5,451 nt of DNA from NCBI GenBank assembly GCA_027083895.1, contig JALWMN010000081.1, positions 1 to 5,451 on the forward strand, in the 5' to 3' direction. Origin of the DNA: Campylobacteraceae bacterium (GTDB lineage: Bacteria; Campylobacterota; Campylobacteria; Campylobacterales; Sulfurovaceae). Under the pieces are notes generated by a model. It was not told the origin of the DNA. It worked only from the letters and a program-made list of their open reading frames with translations, and ran no database searches. Below, piece by piece: positions 1 to 5,444 of the stretch (the first letter of the stretch is position 1; every line of letters starts with the position of its first letter). A program made the position numbers and the translations under genes.

Positions 1-27
1 GGCTATATATTTTAAGGAGAATTAAAT

Positions 28-930
28 ATGGCAAAGAGTCTATATGAAACTTTAGGGGTAAGTGAAAATGCCTCTGCAGATGAGATAAAAAAAGCATACC
101 GTAAATTAGCAAGAAAATACCATCCAGATATCAATAAAGATCCAGCAAGTCAAGAGAAATTTAAAGAGATCAATGCCGCTTACGAAGTACTAAGCGATCC
201 AGAGAAAAAAGCAAAGTATGATCAATTTGGTGACCAAATGTTTGGTGGTCAAAGCTTCCAGGATTTTGCACATTCACAAGGTCCCGATGTCGATTTAGAA
301 GAGATCCTTAGAGCAATGTTTGGTGGTGCCACTGGTGGTTTTGGTGGAGGTTTTAGCTCTGGAGGATTTAGAAGTTCACGAAGTGGTGGTTTTAGTGGTT
401 TTGGTGGCGGTTTTGGTAGTAGCTACAGAACACCCGATTTAGATATTAAAACATCAATTACAATACCATTTATCACCGCTCTTCTTGGAGGTAAACACCA
501 TATCACTCTTGATAATGGAGAGAGTTTCGATATTAAGATTCCTGCAGGTATAAAGACTGGAAAGACACTAAGAGTAAGAGGTAAAGGGCAAAGCTATCAT
601 GGGCAAAGAGGTGATCTCTTAATTACTGTAAATGTTGCACCATCTCCAGAGTATGAAAGAAAAGGCGATGATCTTTATAAAACGATAGATATTCCTCTCA
701 AAACTGCTCTCTTTGGTGGCAAGATTGAGATTGAAACTCCAGAAAAAAAGGTTACGCTAAAGGTACCTAAAAATACCAAAAACGGTCAAAAATTTCGGCT
801 TAAAGAGAAAGGTTTTCCAAAATCTGGTGGCAAAAAAGGTGATCTCTATTTAATCGCTAATATCGTTCTTCCTAATATAGATAACTTAAGTGAAGAACTT
901 AAGGCCTGTTTAGAAAAATTACCTGAATAA
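28..930 (+). CDS. cbpA: DnaJ-family co-chaperone CbpA (J domain, no zinc finger)
   Basis: This is a 300-residue class II (type B) J-protein that should stimulate the ATPase of DnaK and hand it unfolded clients in the cytoplasm. Residues 1-68 form the J domain, with the diagnostic HPD motif at 32-34 and the [14 protein letters not shown] helix at 44-57. A glycine/phenylalanine-rich linker runs from about 73 to 133. Two beta-rich C-terminal substrate-binding domains follow (about 137-205 and 206-285). The CxxCxGxG zinc repeats of true DnaJ are absent; the only cysteine is near the C terminus. This separates it from DnaJ and fits CbpA/DjlA-independent curved-DNA-binding-type proteins in length and layout. 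ATG 28 is supported by AAGGAG at 14-19. The gene directly precedes hspR, the arrangement known from Helicobacter and Campylobacter, where HspR controls the operon. DNA binding, as in E. coli CbpA, is possible but not shown by the sequence. Confidence 0.93.
   Translation: MAKSLYETLGVSENASADEIKKAYRKLARKYHPDINKDPASQEKFKEINAAYEVLSDPEKKAKYDQFGDQMFGGQSFQDFAHSQGPDVDLEEILRAMFGGATGGFGGGFSSGGFRSSRSGGFSGFGGGFGSSYRTPDLDIKTSITIPFITALLGGKHHITLDNGESFDIKIPAGIKTGKTLRVRGKGQSYHGQRGDLLITVNVAPSPEYERKGDDLYKTIDIPLKTALFGGKIEIETPEKKVTLKVPKNTKNGQKFRLKEKGFPKSGGKKGDLYLIANIVLPNIDNLSEELKACLEKLPE
335..407 (+). repeat. In-frame 13-bp direct repeat in the Gly/Phe linker of cbpA
   Basis: The 13-mer GTGGTTTTGGTGG occurs at 335-347 and again at 395-407, exactly 60 bases (20 codons) apart and in the same codon phase. 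It encodes the GGFGG-like units of the G/F linker, and shorter GGTTTT/GGTGG variants fill the space between. It is part of the coding sequence and not a mobile element, but it is a plausible site for slippage or unequal recombination that would change the linker length. Confidence 0.75.
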
Positions 931-934
931 GGAG
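928..934 (+). promoter_or_regulatory. Shine-Dalgarno of hspR overlapping the cbpA stop
   Basis: TAAGGAG contains both the cbpA stop codon TAA and the AAGGAG ribosome-binding site of hspR, 6 bases before ATG 941. A ribosome terminating on cbpA sits on this site, which favours coupled translation of the repressor with the co-chaperone. Confidence 0.7.
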
Positions 935-940
935 TAAAGA

Positions 941-1321
941 ATGCATAGCTATGATGAACCAGTATACTTAATTAGCATTGTTGCTTCGATGCTCAATATT
1001 CACCCTCAAACACTTAGGCAGTATGAGCGAGAGGGTCTCATAAAACCATCCCGAACTGAAGGTAGAATCCGCCTCTACTCCCAAAGAGATATCGATAGAA
1101 TGAAGCTTATTCTACGACTAACACGAGATCTAGGCGTAAATATTGCTGGAATAGATATAATTTTACGCCTCAAAGAGCAGATGGATGAGATGGAGAATGA
1201 AATAGAGTATCTTAAAGAGCAATTAAGAGAAGCAAATCTCTTAGGTTCTGTACCTAAAAGTAAAGCGATGGTACGAAAAAAGAGTAGATATGAAATTGTT
1301 ATCTTTGAAGATAAAGAGTAG
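941..1321 (+). CDS. hspR: HspR, MerR-family heat-shock repressor
   Basis: This is a 126-residue DNA-binding repressor. The MerR-type winged helix-turn-helix spans about residues 8-77, with the signature HPQTLRQYEREGL at 21-33 followed by the wing residues RLYSQRDIDR at 44-53. A heptad-like helix rich in Glu/Lys/Leu (about 76-100) is probably the dimerisation coiled coil. The tail is basic (KSK and RKKSR, about 107-116) and ends in a short hydrophobic, acidic stretch. No cysteine or metal-site residues typical of metal-sensing MerR proteins are present, which fits HspR, whose activity is set by chaperone availability. In Helicobacter and Campylobacter, HspR represses groESL, hrcA-grpE-dnaK and its own cbpA-hspR operon through CTTGAGT-N7-ACTCAAG-like HAIR sites. 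None is visible here, because the operon promoter lies left of base 1. The neighbouring CbpA is a plausible modulator of its activity (inference). Confidence 0.93.
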   Translation: MHSYDEPVYLISIVASMLNIHPQTLRQYEREGLIKPSRTEGRIRLYSQRDIDRMKLILRLTRDLGVNIAGIDIILRLKEQMDEMENEIEYLKEQLREANLLGSVPKSKAMVRKKSRYEIVIFEDKE

Positions 1322-1330
1322 GATATAACT

Positions 1331-1672
1331 ATGCAAGAGTCCATTGAAGAGAAAACTCTCTTAAAAATCTATCTAGATAACACAGATAAGTTTAATAATC
1401 AACCACTATGGAAATATATTTTAGAGAATATAAAAGAGTCAAAACTTGCAGGAGCAACTGTCTACAAAGCAGTTGCAGGTATTGGAGAGCACTCAACTAT
1501 ACACACTTTTGATATCTTAAACCTCTCAAATGAGTTGCCACTTATTATAGAGATAATCGATAATGATGCAAAAATAAGCAAATTTTTAAAAGAACACAAA
1601 GAGGCTCTGGCTAATCTCTTTATCACACAATCTACTATTGGTGTAGTCTCTTTTAGTAAAAGGGAAGAGTAG
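1331..1672 (+). CDS. DUF190 family protein, PII-like fold, partner gene of crcB
   Basis: This 113-residue soluble protein has the pattern of the DUF190 family (Pfam PF02641): an N-terminal strand (KTLLKIYLDN, about 8-17), a helix, then the conserved AGATVYKAVAGIGEHSTIH segment at 40-58, and a late LPLIIEIIDN strand at 69-78. The family has a ferredoxin-like fold related to GlnB/PII signalling proteins. Its biochemical role is not established, and I do not assign one. DUF190 genes are often found beside crcB, and here the stop codon directly abuts the crcB start, so a role in fluoride resistance, perhaps sensing or channel regulation, is an inference from context. The start ATG 1331 has TAGGA (1319-1323) overlapping the hspR stop. 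There is no signal peptide or membrane segment, so it should be cytoplasmic. Confidence 0.85.
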   Translation: MQESIEEKTLLKIYLDNTDKFNNQPLWKYILENIKESKLAGATVYKAVAGIGEHSTIHTFDILNLSNELPLIIEIIDNDAKISKFLKEHKEALANLFITQSTIGVVSFSKREE

Positions 1673-2056
1673 ATGAATCTAACTCTCATATTAGCAGTCG
1701 GTATAGGTGGCTTTATTGGTGCTATCCTTCGATTTAGTGGTTCTTACTATATCAATAAGCTCATAGGGGCATCTTTTCCATTTGGAACATTTGGGGTAAA
1801 TGTGATTGGAAGTTTTTTAATTGGTTTTTTAGCACTCTACTTCGAACAAACCATTGCACCCAATATGAAAGCACTTTTAATTACAGGGCTACTTGGAGCA
1901 TTAACCACATTCTCTACATTCTCACTCGAAACAGTTCTTATGCTCCAACAAGGACTCTATACAAAAGCATTTTTTAATGTGACACTCAATGTTCTCTTTA
2001 CCCTTAGTGCTACAGTGGCAGGAATGATTCTCTTTAAAAAGCTTTATGGCATTTAA
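1673..2056 (+). CDS. crcB: Fluoride ion channel CrcB/FluC
   Basis: This is a 127-residue membrane protein with four predicted helices (about 4-26, 35-57, 66-88 and 100-123) that lets toxic fluoride leave the cytoplasm. The family motifs are all present: G12-GxxGAxxR20 in helix 1; GTFGVN at 38-43, with the pore asparagine N43; and the helix-3 break GLLGALTTFSTFS at 72-84, which carries the central sodium site (about G75-T79) and the two phenylalanines F80 and F83 that line the ion path. Only one crcB copy is seen, so it is expected to work as a dual-topology antiparallel homodimer, the usual state of single-gene Fluc channels. ATG 1673 immediately follows the TAG of the DUF190 gene (0 bases between), with AGGGA at 1661-1665 as ribosome-binding site inside that gene. 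The last 4 bases overlap the end of the convergent phosphoribosyltransferase gene. No fluoride riboswitch is visible upstream. Confidence 0.95.
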   Translation: MNLTLILAVGIGGFIGAILRFSGSYYINKLIGASFPFGTFGVNVIGSFLIGFLALYFEQTIAPNMKALLITGLLGALTTFSTFSLETVLMLQQGLYTKAFFNVTLNVLFTLSATVAGMILFKKLYGI

Positions 2057-2511
2057 CCCTCTATTCGAAATGGATCAACCTCCCAAAAGAAGTCAATCCA
2101 CTCTTTTGCCTCTTTTAGTGCATAGTCTGCTGTAATTACTGCTGTTGGCTTATAAAAGATAGTTGCTAACCTAAATTCACAATTGGGGTAACACTCTTCT
2201 AAAATTGCTACTATCTCTTTTAAAGTCTGACCACTATCAATGATATCATCAATTATTAAAACCCGCTTTGCACTCTCTAAATCTGGGATATTAAAGATCT
2301 CAATACTCTCTTTCTTACGCTCTTTCTCATAAAGAATAGAGTTTAATGAAAAGAGTCGTCTTTTATTTAATATCTGTGCCATAAAGTGACCAAGCGTCAA
2401 TCCACCTCTTGCAACAGCCAAGAGAGTATCGGCATCAAACTCTTCTACTCTCTTTGCTAATGTTAAAGAGTCTTTTAAAAACTCATTATAACCATAATAG
2501 TACTTTTCCAA
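2053..2511 (-). CDS. Purine-type phosphoribosyltransferase (Gpt/HGPRT-like), TTG start
   Basis: This 152-residue type I phosphoribosyltransferase should join a free purine base to PRPP, giving the nucleoside monophosphate and pyrophosphate in the cytoplasm. The PRPP-binding signature VLIIDDIIDSGQTL is at 84-97, with the acidic pair D88-D89. The early pyrophosphate loop is ARGGL at 34-38. The ending EWIDFFWEVDPF (about 137-148) resembles the base-contacting tail of xanthine-guanine phosphoribosyltransferase (Gpt). Exact base preference (guanine, xanthine or hypoxanthine) cannot be read from the sequence, so no symbol is given. The gene begins 9 bases after the purine permease stop and was probably expressed with it for purine salvage. 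The start is TTG: there is no in-frame ATG until residue 44, which would remove the RGG loop, while AAGGA sits 6 bases before the TTG. Confidence 0.87.
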   Translation of the reverse strand: MEKYYYGYNEFLKDSLTLAKRVEEFDADTLLAVARGGLTLGHFMAQILNKRRLFSLNSILYEKERKKESIEIFNIPDLESAKRVLIIDDIIDSGQTLKEIVAILEECYPNCEFRLATIFYKPTAVITADYALKEAKEWIDFFWEVDPFRIEG

Positions 2512-2517
2512 TGAGTA

Positions 2518-2522
2518 TCCTT
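2518..2522 (-). promoter_or_regulatory. Shine-Dalgarno deciding the TTG start of the phosphoribosyltransferase
   Basis: Read on the minus strand, AAGGA lies 6 bases upstream of TTG 2511-2509 and overlaps the permease stop codon TAA (2523-2521). The only codons between that stop and the TTG in the same frame are GGA, TAC and TCA. TTG is therefore the only recognised initiation codon between the stop and the conserved N-terminal loop. Confidence 0.7.
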
Positions 2523-3816
2523 ATTTGTGTACAATAAATACAATAAGTGAAATAATTGATATAACAATAATACCCAAATTAAGATCTTTCCATTCACCCT
2601 TGGCTAATTTAATGACACTATAGGTTACAAATGCCGCTGCCAATCCATTGGTAATTGAAAATGTTAGTGGCATTAGTAGTATTGAAAAGAAGGCAGCTGC
2701 TGCTGTTGCAATATCCATATCCTGAAAGTTCATTCGTCCAAGCTCCATAAACATTAGCACCCCAACAGCTACCAATATTGGCAAAATTGCCGGCTCTGGT
2801 ATTGCTTTAAAGAGTGGGAGTAAAAAGAGAGTCAATACAAAAAAGAGAGCTGTAAATACCGCCGTTAAACCTGTACGACCGCCAGCCTCTACCCCACTTG
2901 CAGACTCTATAAACGAAGTAGTTGTAGAGACACCAAGCAAAGATCCAGCCACTGTTGCTACTGCATCAGCTTCGAGTGTCTTCTCTAAGGCTTTATCATC
3001 TTTTGTTCCCTGCTGAAAGAGCCCTGCTCTTGCTCCTACTGCAGTTAAGGTTCCAAGTGTATCAAACATATCTGTAATTAAAAAAGTAATAATCACAGGT
3101 AGCAAAGAGAGTGAGAGTGCCGAAGCGATATCGAGCTTTAAAAAGATAGGCTCAATTGATGCTGGCATACTAAAGATCTGCTCTGGAAACTTCAAATCTG
3201 GAATAAAGCTCCAACCTATCAGTGAACTAATCAAAACCGATAAAATAAAAGCTCCCCGAATACGATACGCATGGAGAATAAGTGCTAAAAGTATCCCAAA
3301 TGCTCCAAGTAAGACATGTGGATCACTAAAATGCCCAAGTTTTACAAAAGTTGCTTTATCAGGTATGATGATATGCATCTCTTTTAAACCAATAAAAGCG
3401 ATAAATGCACCAATACCTGCACTAATAGAGCGACGCAGATCCATAGGGATAGCTCTCATTATCCAGACACGAAACTTTGTAAACGAAAGAATAACAAATA
3501 TAACCCCAGAGATAAAAACTATCCCCAAAGCGGTTTGCCAAGGAATCTTCATGCCCAAAACTAAACCATAGGCGAAATAGGCATTGAGTCCCATACCAAC
3601 ACTCATTGCAATTGGAGTATTCCCCCATAAACCACTAAAGAGTGTAGCCAATATTGTAATAAGAGCAGTTGCAGTTACCACTGCACCCATAGGCAATCCT
3701 GCATCTGCTAAGATAAACCCATTTACTGGAACAATGTACATCATCGTTAAAAATGTTGTTAAGCCTGCAATAAACTCCGTTTTGACATCTGTATTGTGTT
3801 CTTTTAAATGAAACAT
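2521..3816 (-). CDS. NCS2 purine base permease (AzgA/GhxP subfamily)
   Basis: This 431-residue inner-membrane transporter belongs to the AzgA-like branch of the nucleobase:cation symporter-2 fold, the same group as E. coli GhxP/GhxQ (guanine/hypoxanthine) and AdeP/AdeQ (adenine). It should bring a purine base in with protons. Family marks, in order: EFIAGLTTFLTMMYIVPVN at 14-32; GMGLNAYFAY at 74-83; the substrate-site motif DMFDTLGTL at 249-257; EADAVATVAGSLLG at 282-295; and STTTSFIESASGVEAGGRTG at 297-316. Repeated hydrophobic spans along the whole length fit the usual 14 helices, and the length is normal for the family. The start has a near-perfect ribosome-binding site (AAGGAGG, 5-base spacing). 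The downstream gene is a purine-type phosphoribosyltransferase. This makes guanine, hypoxanthine or xanthine the likeliest cargo, but adenine cannot be excluded. Confidence 0.93.
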   Translation of the reverse strand: MFHLKEHNTDVKTEFIAGLTTFLTMMYIVPVNGFILADAGLPMGAVVTATALITILATLFSGLWGNTPIAMSVGMGLNAYFAYGLVLGMKIPWQTALGIVFISGVIFVILSFTKFRVWIMRAIPMDLRRSISAGIGAFIAFIGLKEMHIIIPDKATFVKLGHFSDPHVLLGAFGILLALILHAYRIRGAFILSVLISSLIGWSFIPDLKFPEQIFSMPASIEPIFLKLDIASALSLSLLPVIITFLITDMFDTLGTLTAVGARAGLFQQGTKDDKALEKTLEADAVATVAGSLLGVSTTTSFIESASGVEAGGRTGLTAVFTALFFVLTLFLLPLFKAIPEPAILPILVAVGVLMFMELGRMNFQDMDIATAAAAFFSILLMPLTFSITNGLAAAFVTYSVIKLAKGEWKDLNLGIIVISIISLIVFIVHK

Positions 3817-3821
3817 CTCCT

Positions 3822-3828
3822 CCTCCTT
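3822..3828 (-). promoter_or_regulatory. Strong Shine-Dalgarno of the purine permease
   Basis: On the minus strand AAGGAGG, within a longer GGAGGAGGAG run, stands 5 bases before ATG 3816. It matches the 16S anti-Shine-Dalgarno closely and is the strongest ribosome-binding site in the window, so the permease is probably translated well whenever its mRNA is made. Confidence 0.75.
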
Positions 3829-3848
3829 TCTGTTTCAATTTTCTACAA

Positions 3849-3878
3849 TTCCATAAAAACCCTTAAGTTTCCATAAAA
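3849..3878 (-). repeat. 10-bp direct repeat with 20-bp period upstream of the permease
   Basis: TTTTATGGAA (minus strand) occurs at 3878-3869 and again at 3858-3849, exactly 20 bases apart, about two helical turns. It lies within the only intergenic stretch before the permease start (33-62 bases upstream). Two same-face copies could be a regulator site, for example for purine control. In an AT-rich leader the repeat could also be chance. No clear -10 box stands out in this 91-base gap; TAGAAA near 3847-3842 is the best but weak candidate. Confidence 0.4.
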
Positions 3879-3899
3879 TATTTCGCATCTCTAGAAACT
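3855..3899 (-). terminator. Weak possible terminator after ruvX
   Basis: Downstream of the ruvX stop, AGTTTC (3899-3894) can pair with GAAACT (3871-3866), extended slightly inward by a G-T and an A-T pair, leaving a loop of about 18 bases. The stem is followed by TAAGGG and a run of five T (3859-3855). The stem is AT-rich, the loop is large and the T run is not immediately adjacent, so this would be an inefficient terminator at best. It also overlaps the direct repeat ahead of the permease. Confidence 0.22.
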
Positions 3900-3907
3900 C
3901 TCGCCAA

Positions 3908-4297
3908 TCATTGTCCTAAATAACGCTCTAGTATAATTTTTGCAGCAATTGAATCAACTCTCCCATCTCTTTTTTGCTTAACTACCCCTCGCATCTGCTC
4001 TTTTGCTTCAAAAGAGCTAAAAGACTCATCAAAATACTCAAGCTCTATCCCTTCAATATCTAAAAGAGATACAAAGTGTTTTATCCGCCTCTCCATCTCC
4101 TCTTCGCTGCTTCCACCCTTTGGGAGCCCTACTATAACCCTCTCTATCTGCCACTCTTTTAAGAGTGAACTCACATCGTTTGCTGCTTGCTTTCGGCCTC
4201 TTCTAATAATCGCATTTTGCGGTAAAACAACCTTCCCATCAAAGCAAAATGCAACTCCAATACGTTTAAGACCAATATCTAATGATGCTAATTTCAT
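3908..4297 (-). CDS. ruvX: RuvX/YqgF, RNase H-fold Holliday junction resolvase-like nuclease
   Basis: This 129-residue cytoplasmic protein of the YqgF/RuvX family (Pfam PF03652) is widely conserved in bacteria and linked to processing of the 16S rRNA 5' end and to Holliday-junction resolution. The RNase H-like fold is shown by LASLDIGLKRIGVA at 3-16 (catalytic D7), VIVGLPKGG at 54-62, FDESFSS at 89-95 (acidic D90/E91 region) and GRVDSIAAKIILERYL at 112-127 (catalytic D115). Length is typical. The ATG overlaps the TGA of the upstream nagZ-type gene as ATGA. No strong ribosome-binding site is present at the usual distance (only GAGAGA further upstream), so translation probably depends on ribosomes finishing the previous gene. 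The stop is TGA. It is a single-copy housekeeping gene by family expectation; the true nuclease substrate in this organism is not visible. Confidence 0.93.
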   Translation of the reverse strand: MKLASLDIGLKRIGVAFCFDGKVVLPQNAIIRRGRKQAANDVSSLLKEWQIERVIVGLPKGGSSEEEMERRIKHFVSLLDIEGIELEYFDESFSSFEAKEQMRGVVKQKRDGRVDSIAAKIILERYLGQ

Positions 4298-5358
4298 CTA
4301 TATAGTCTCTCTTTTAAAATATTAATTCTCCTATTTGCAGCCTTAATACTACTCTCAGAGACTGCACCACGTTGCAGCAACTCTCTTGTTATCCGTACAA
4401 GATAATCAATCCGAAGTACCCTTTTAGGTGCTACTTGATTGGCAAAAAGTAAAATATCTACACCTGCATTGATTGCTAGCTTTATACTCTCTTTCAAACC
4501 ATAATGTTTTGCAATTGCACCCATTTGCATATCATCACTAATTACAACACCACCAAATCCAATCTCTCGCCGCAATAAACCATTAATAACTCTTTTTGAG
4601 AGTGAAGCTGGAAAATTTGGATCAAGTCTTCTGTTAAAGATATGAGCAACCATAATAGTATCTGTTTGCCACCTTAATCGTTTATATGGCTCCAACTCTT
4701 TTTGTTGCCATAAATTTGTTACATCTACAAACCCTAGATGTGTATCCCCTAAAGATGATCCATGTCCAGGAAAGTGCTTTAAAGATGTGCCAACTCCATA
4801 ACGGTGCATTGCATTTATAAAAATTGAGTTATATTTAACAACACTGTTAACATCTTTACCAAAACTACGACCCCACTTTACTATAACCCTATTGTGTGGA
4901 TTTATAGCCAAATCTGCAACTGGTGCTAAATTGAGATTAACACCTAATGCCGCTAACTCATAAGCCATTGAGCTATAAATCATTTTGGCTTTTTCTTCTC
5001 CAAGTTTTGCTACATTAGCAGCTTTTGGATAGTTTGCTTTTAGCTTAATCCGCTGGACAACGCCACCCTCTTGATCAACTGCAATAAGTGGTTTAGTACC
5101 ACAACTTTTTAAATCGCTTGTTAGTGCTCTAAGCGATGCAGCATTAGAGAAATTTTTAATAGCTCCCTTTGCAACTGGACTCTTTTGAAAAAGAATCACA
5201 CCCCCTAAGCCTCTCTTGCAAATATCATTTTTAATTGTTGCATCACTGCCAATACTTCCATAAAACCCTAACATAAAGATATTTGCTATCTCTCTATCAG
5301 TAATATTTGCAAATATTAATCCTTGCAGTATAATTGTCACTGCTATTACTTTGTTCAT
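4294..5358 (-). CDS. nagZ: Exported glycoside hydrolase family 3 protein, NagZ-type beta-N-acetylhexosaminidase
   Basis: This 354-residue GH3 TIM-barrel protein should remove terminal beta-linked N-acetylglucosamine from peptidoglycan fragments. Diagnostic motifs are VDQEGG at 94-99, the KHFPGHG loop at 194-200 followed by DTH at 205-207 (the Asp-His acid/base pair special to NagZ enzymes), VAHI at 237-240, and VVISDDMQMGAI at 271-282, with D275 as the likely nucleophile. The second GH3 domain is missing, as in other NagZ proteins. Residues 1-17 look like a Sec signal peptide: a short Lys-containing start, a hydrophobic core, and possible cleavage after A17. There is no lipobox cysteine. E. 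coli NagZ lacks such a peptide and is cytoplasmic, so this enzyme probably acts in the periplasm. The start ATG 5358 has AGAGG about 4 bases upstream and a -10 box further out. It overlaps ruvX by 4 bases and probably heads that operon. Confidence 0.9.
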   Translation of the reverse strand: MNKVIAVTIILQGLIFANITDREIANIFMLGFYGSIGSDATIKNDICKRGLGGVILFQKSPVAKGAIKNFSNAASLRALTSDLKSCGTKPLIAVDQEGGVVQRIKLKANYPKAANVAKLGEEKAKMIYSSMAYELAALGVNLNLAPVADLAINPHNRVIVKWGRSFGKDVNSVVKYNSIFINAMHRYGVGTSLKHFPGHGSSLGDTHLGFVDVTNLWQQKELEPYKRLRWQTDTIMVAHIFNRRLDPNFPASLSKRVINGLLRREIGFGGVVISDDMQMGAIAKHYGLKESIKLAINAGVDILLFANQVAPKRVLRIDYLVRITRELLQRGAVSESSIKAANRRINILKERLYR

Positions 5359-5389
5359 AAAACCTCTTTCTTACCTAAAAATTAAACTT

Positions 5390-5395
5390 ATTATA
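5390..5395 (-). promoter_or_regulatory. -10 box of the nagZ-ruvX promoter
   Basis: A perfect TATAAT on the minus strand lies 31 bases upstream of the nagZ ATG, with a T-rich stretch (TGTGTATTTTATTG) before it and no recognisable -35 hexamer at 16-18 bases. This is the usual look of housekeeping promoters in Campylobacterota. Transcription would begin around 5382-5384, giving a leader of about 25 bases that contains the ribosome-binding site AGAGG. Confidence 0.6.
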
Positions 5396-5435
5396 CAATA
5401 AAATACACAATCACTCCATATCAATTAGGGTATTA

Positions 5436-5444
5436 TGTTATAAT
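5436..5444 (+). promoter_or_regulatory. Divergent extended -10 promoter for a gene beyond the right edge
   Basis: TGTTATAAT on the plus strand is a TGn-TATAAT extended -10 element pointing out of the window. No -35 hexamer is seen 16-18 bases upstream. It faces away from the nagZ promoter, with about 45 bases between the two -10 boxes, so the gap from 5359 onward appears to be a divergent promoter region. The gene it would serve is not in the window. Confidence 0.45.

Noticed and set aside
4..10. TATATAT just before cbpA as a -10 box
   Set aside because: Transcription would start about 7 bases downstream, within or after the AAGGAG ribosome-binding site of cbpA, leaving no usable leader. The real promoter is probably left of base 1.
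1265..1330. GCGATGG in the 3' end of hspR as the start of a fluoride riboswitch
   Set aside because: The pseudoknot partner CGCC and the conserved downstream helix are missing, and the sequence is explained by hspR coding. The crcB pair is expressed from within an operon.
1075..1689. Antisense open frames opposite hspR and the DUF190 gene
   Set aside because: They are low-complexity, Ser/Ile-rich translations of the complement of real genes, with no supported start or family similarity.
3365..3838. Four short open frames of 67-75 codons on both strands across the permease start region
   Set aside because: They are out-of-frame or antisense shadows of the permease, which has clear family motifs and a strong ribosome-binding site. 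None has recognisable domains or its own good start context.
4036..4042. ACTCAAG, a half of the HspR HAIR operator
   Set aside because: It lies inside ruvX, and no CTTGAGT-like partner is found 7 bases away. It is coding sequence.
5256..5268. Further TTCCATAAAA copy in nagZ matching the repeat upstream of the permease
   Set aside because: It is inside coding sequence for the conserved N-terminal part of NagZ and is single, so it is most likely coincidence.
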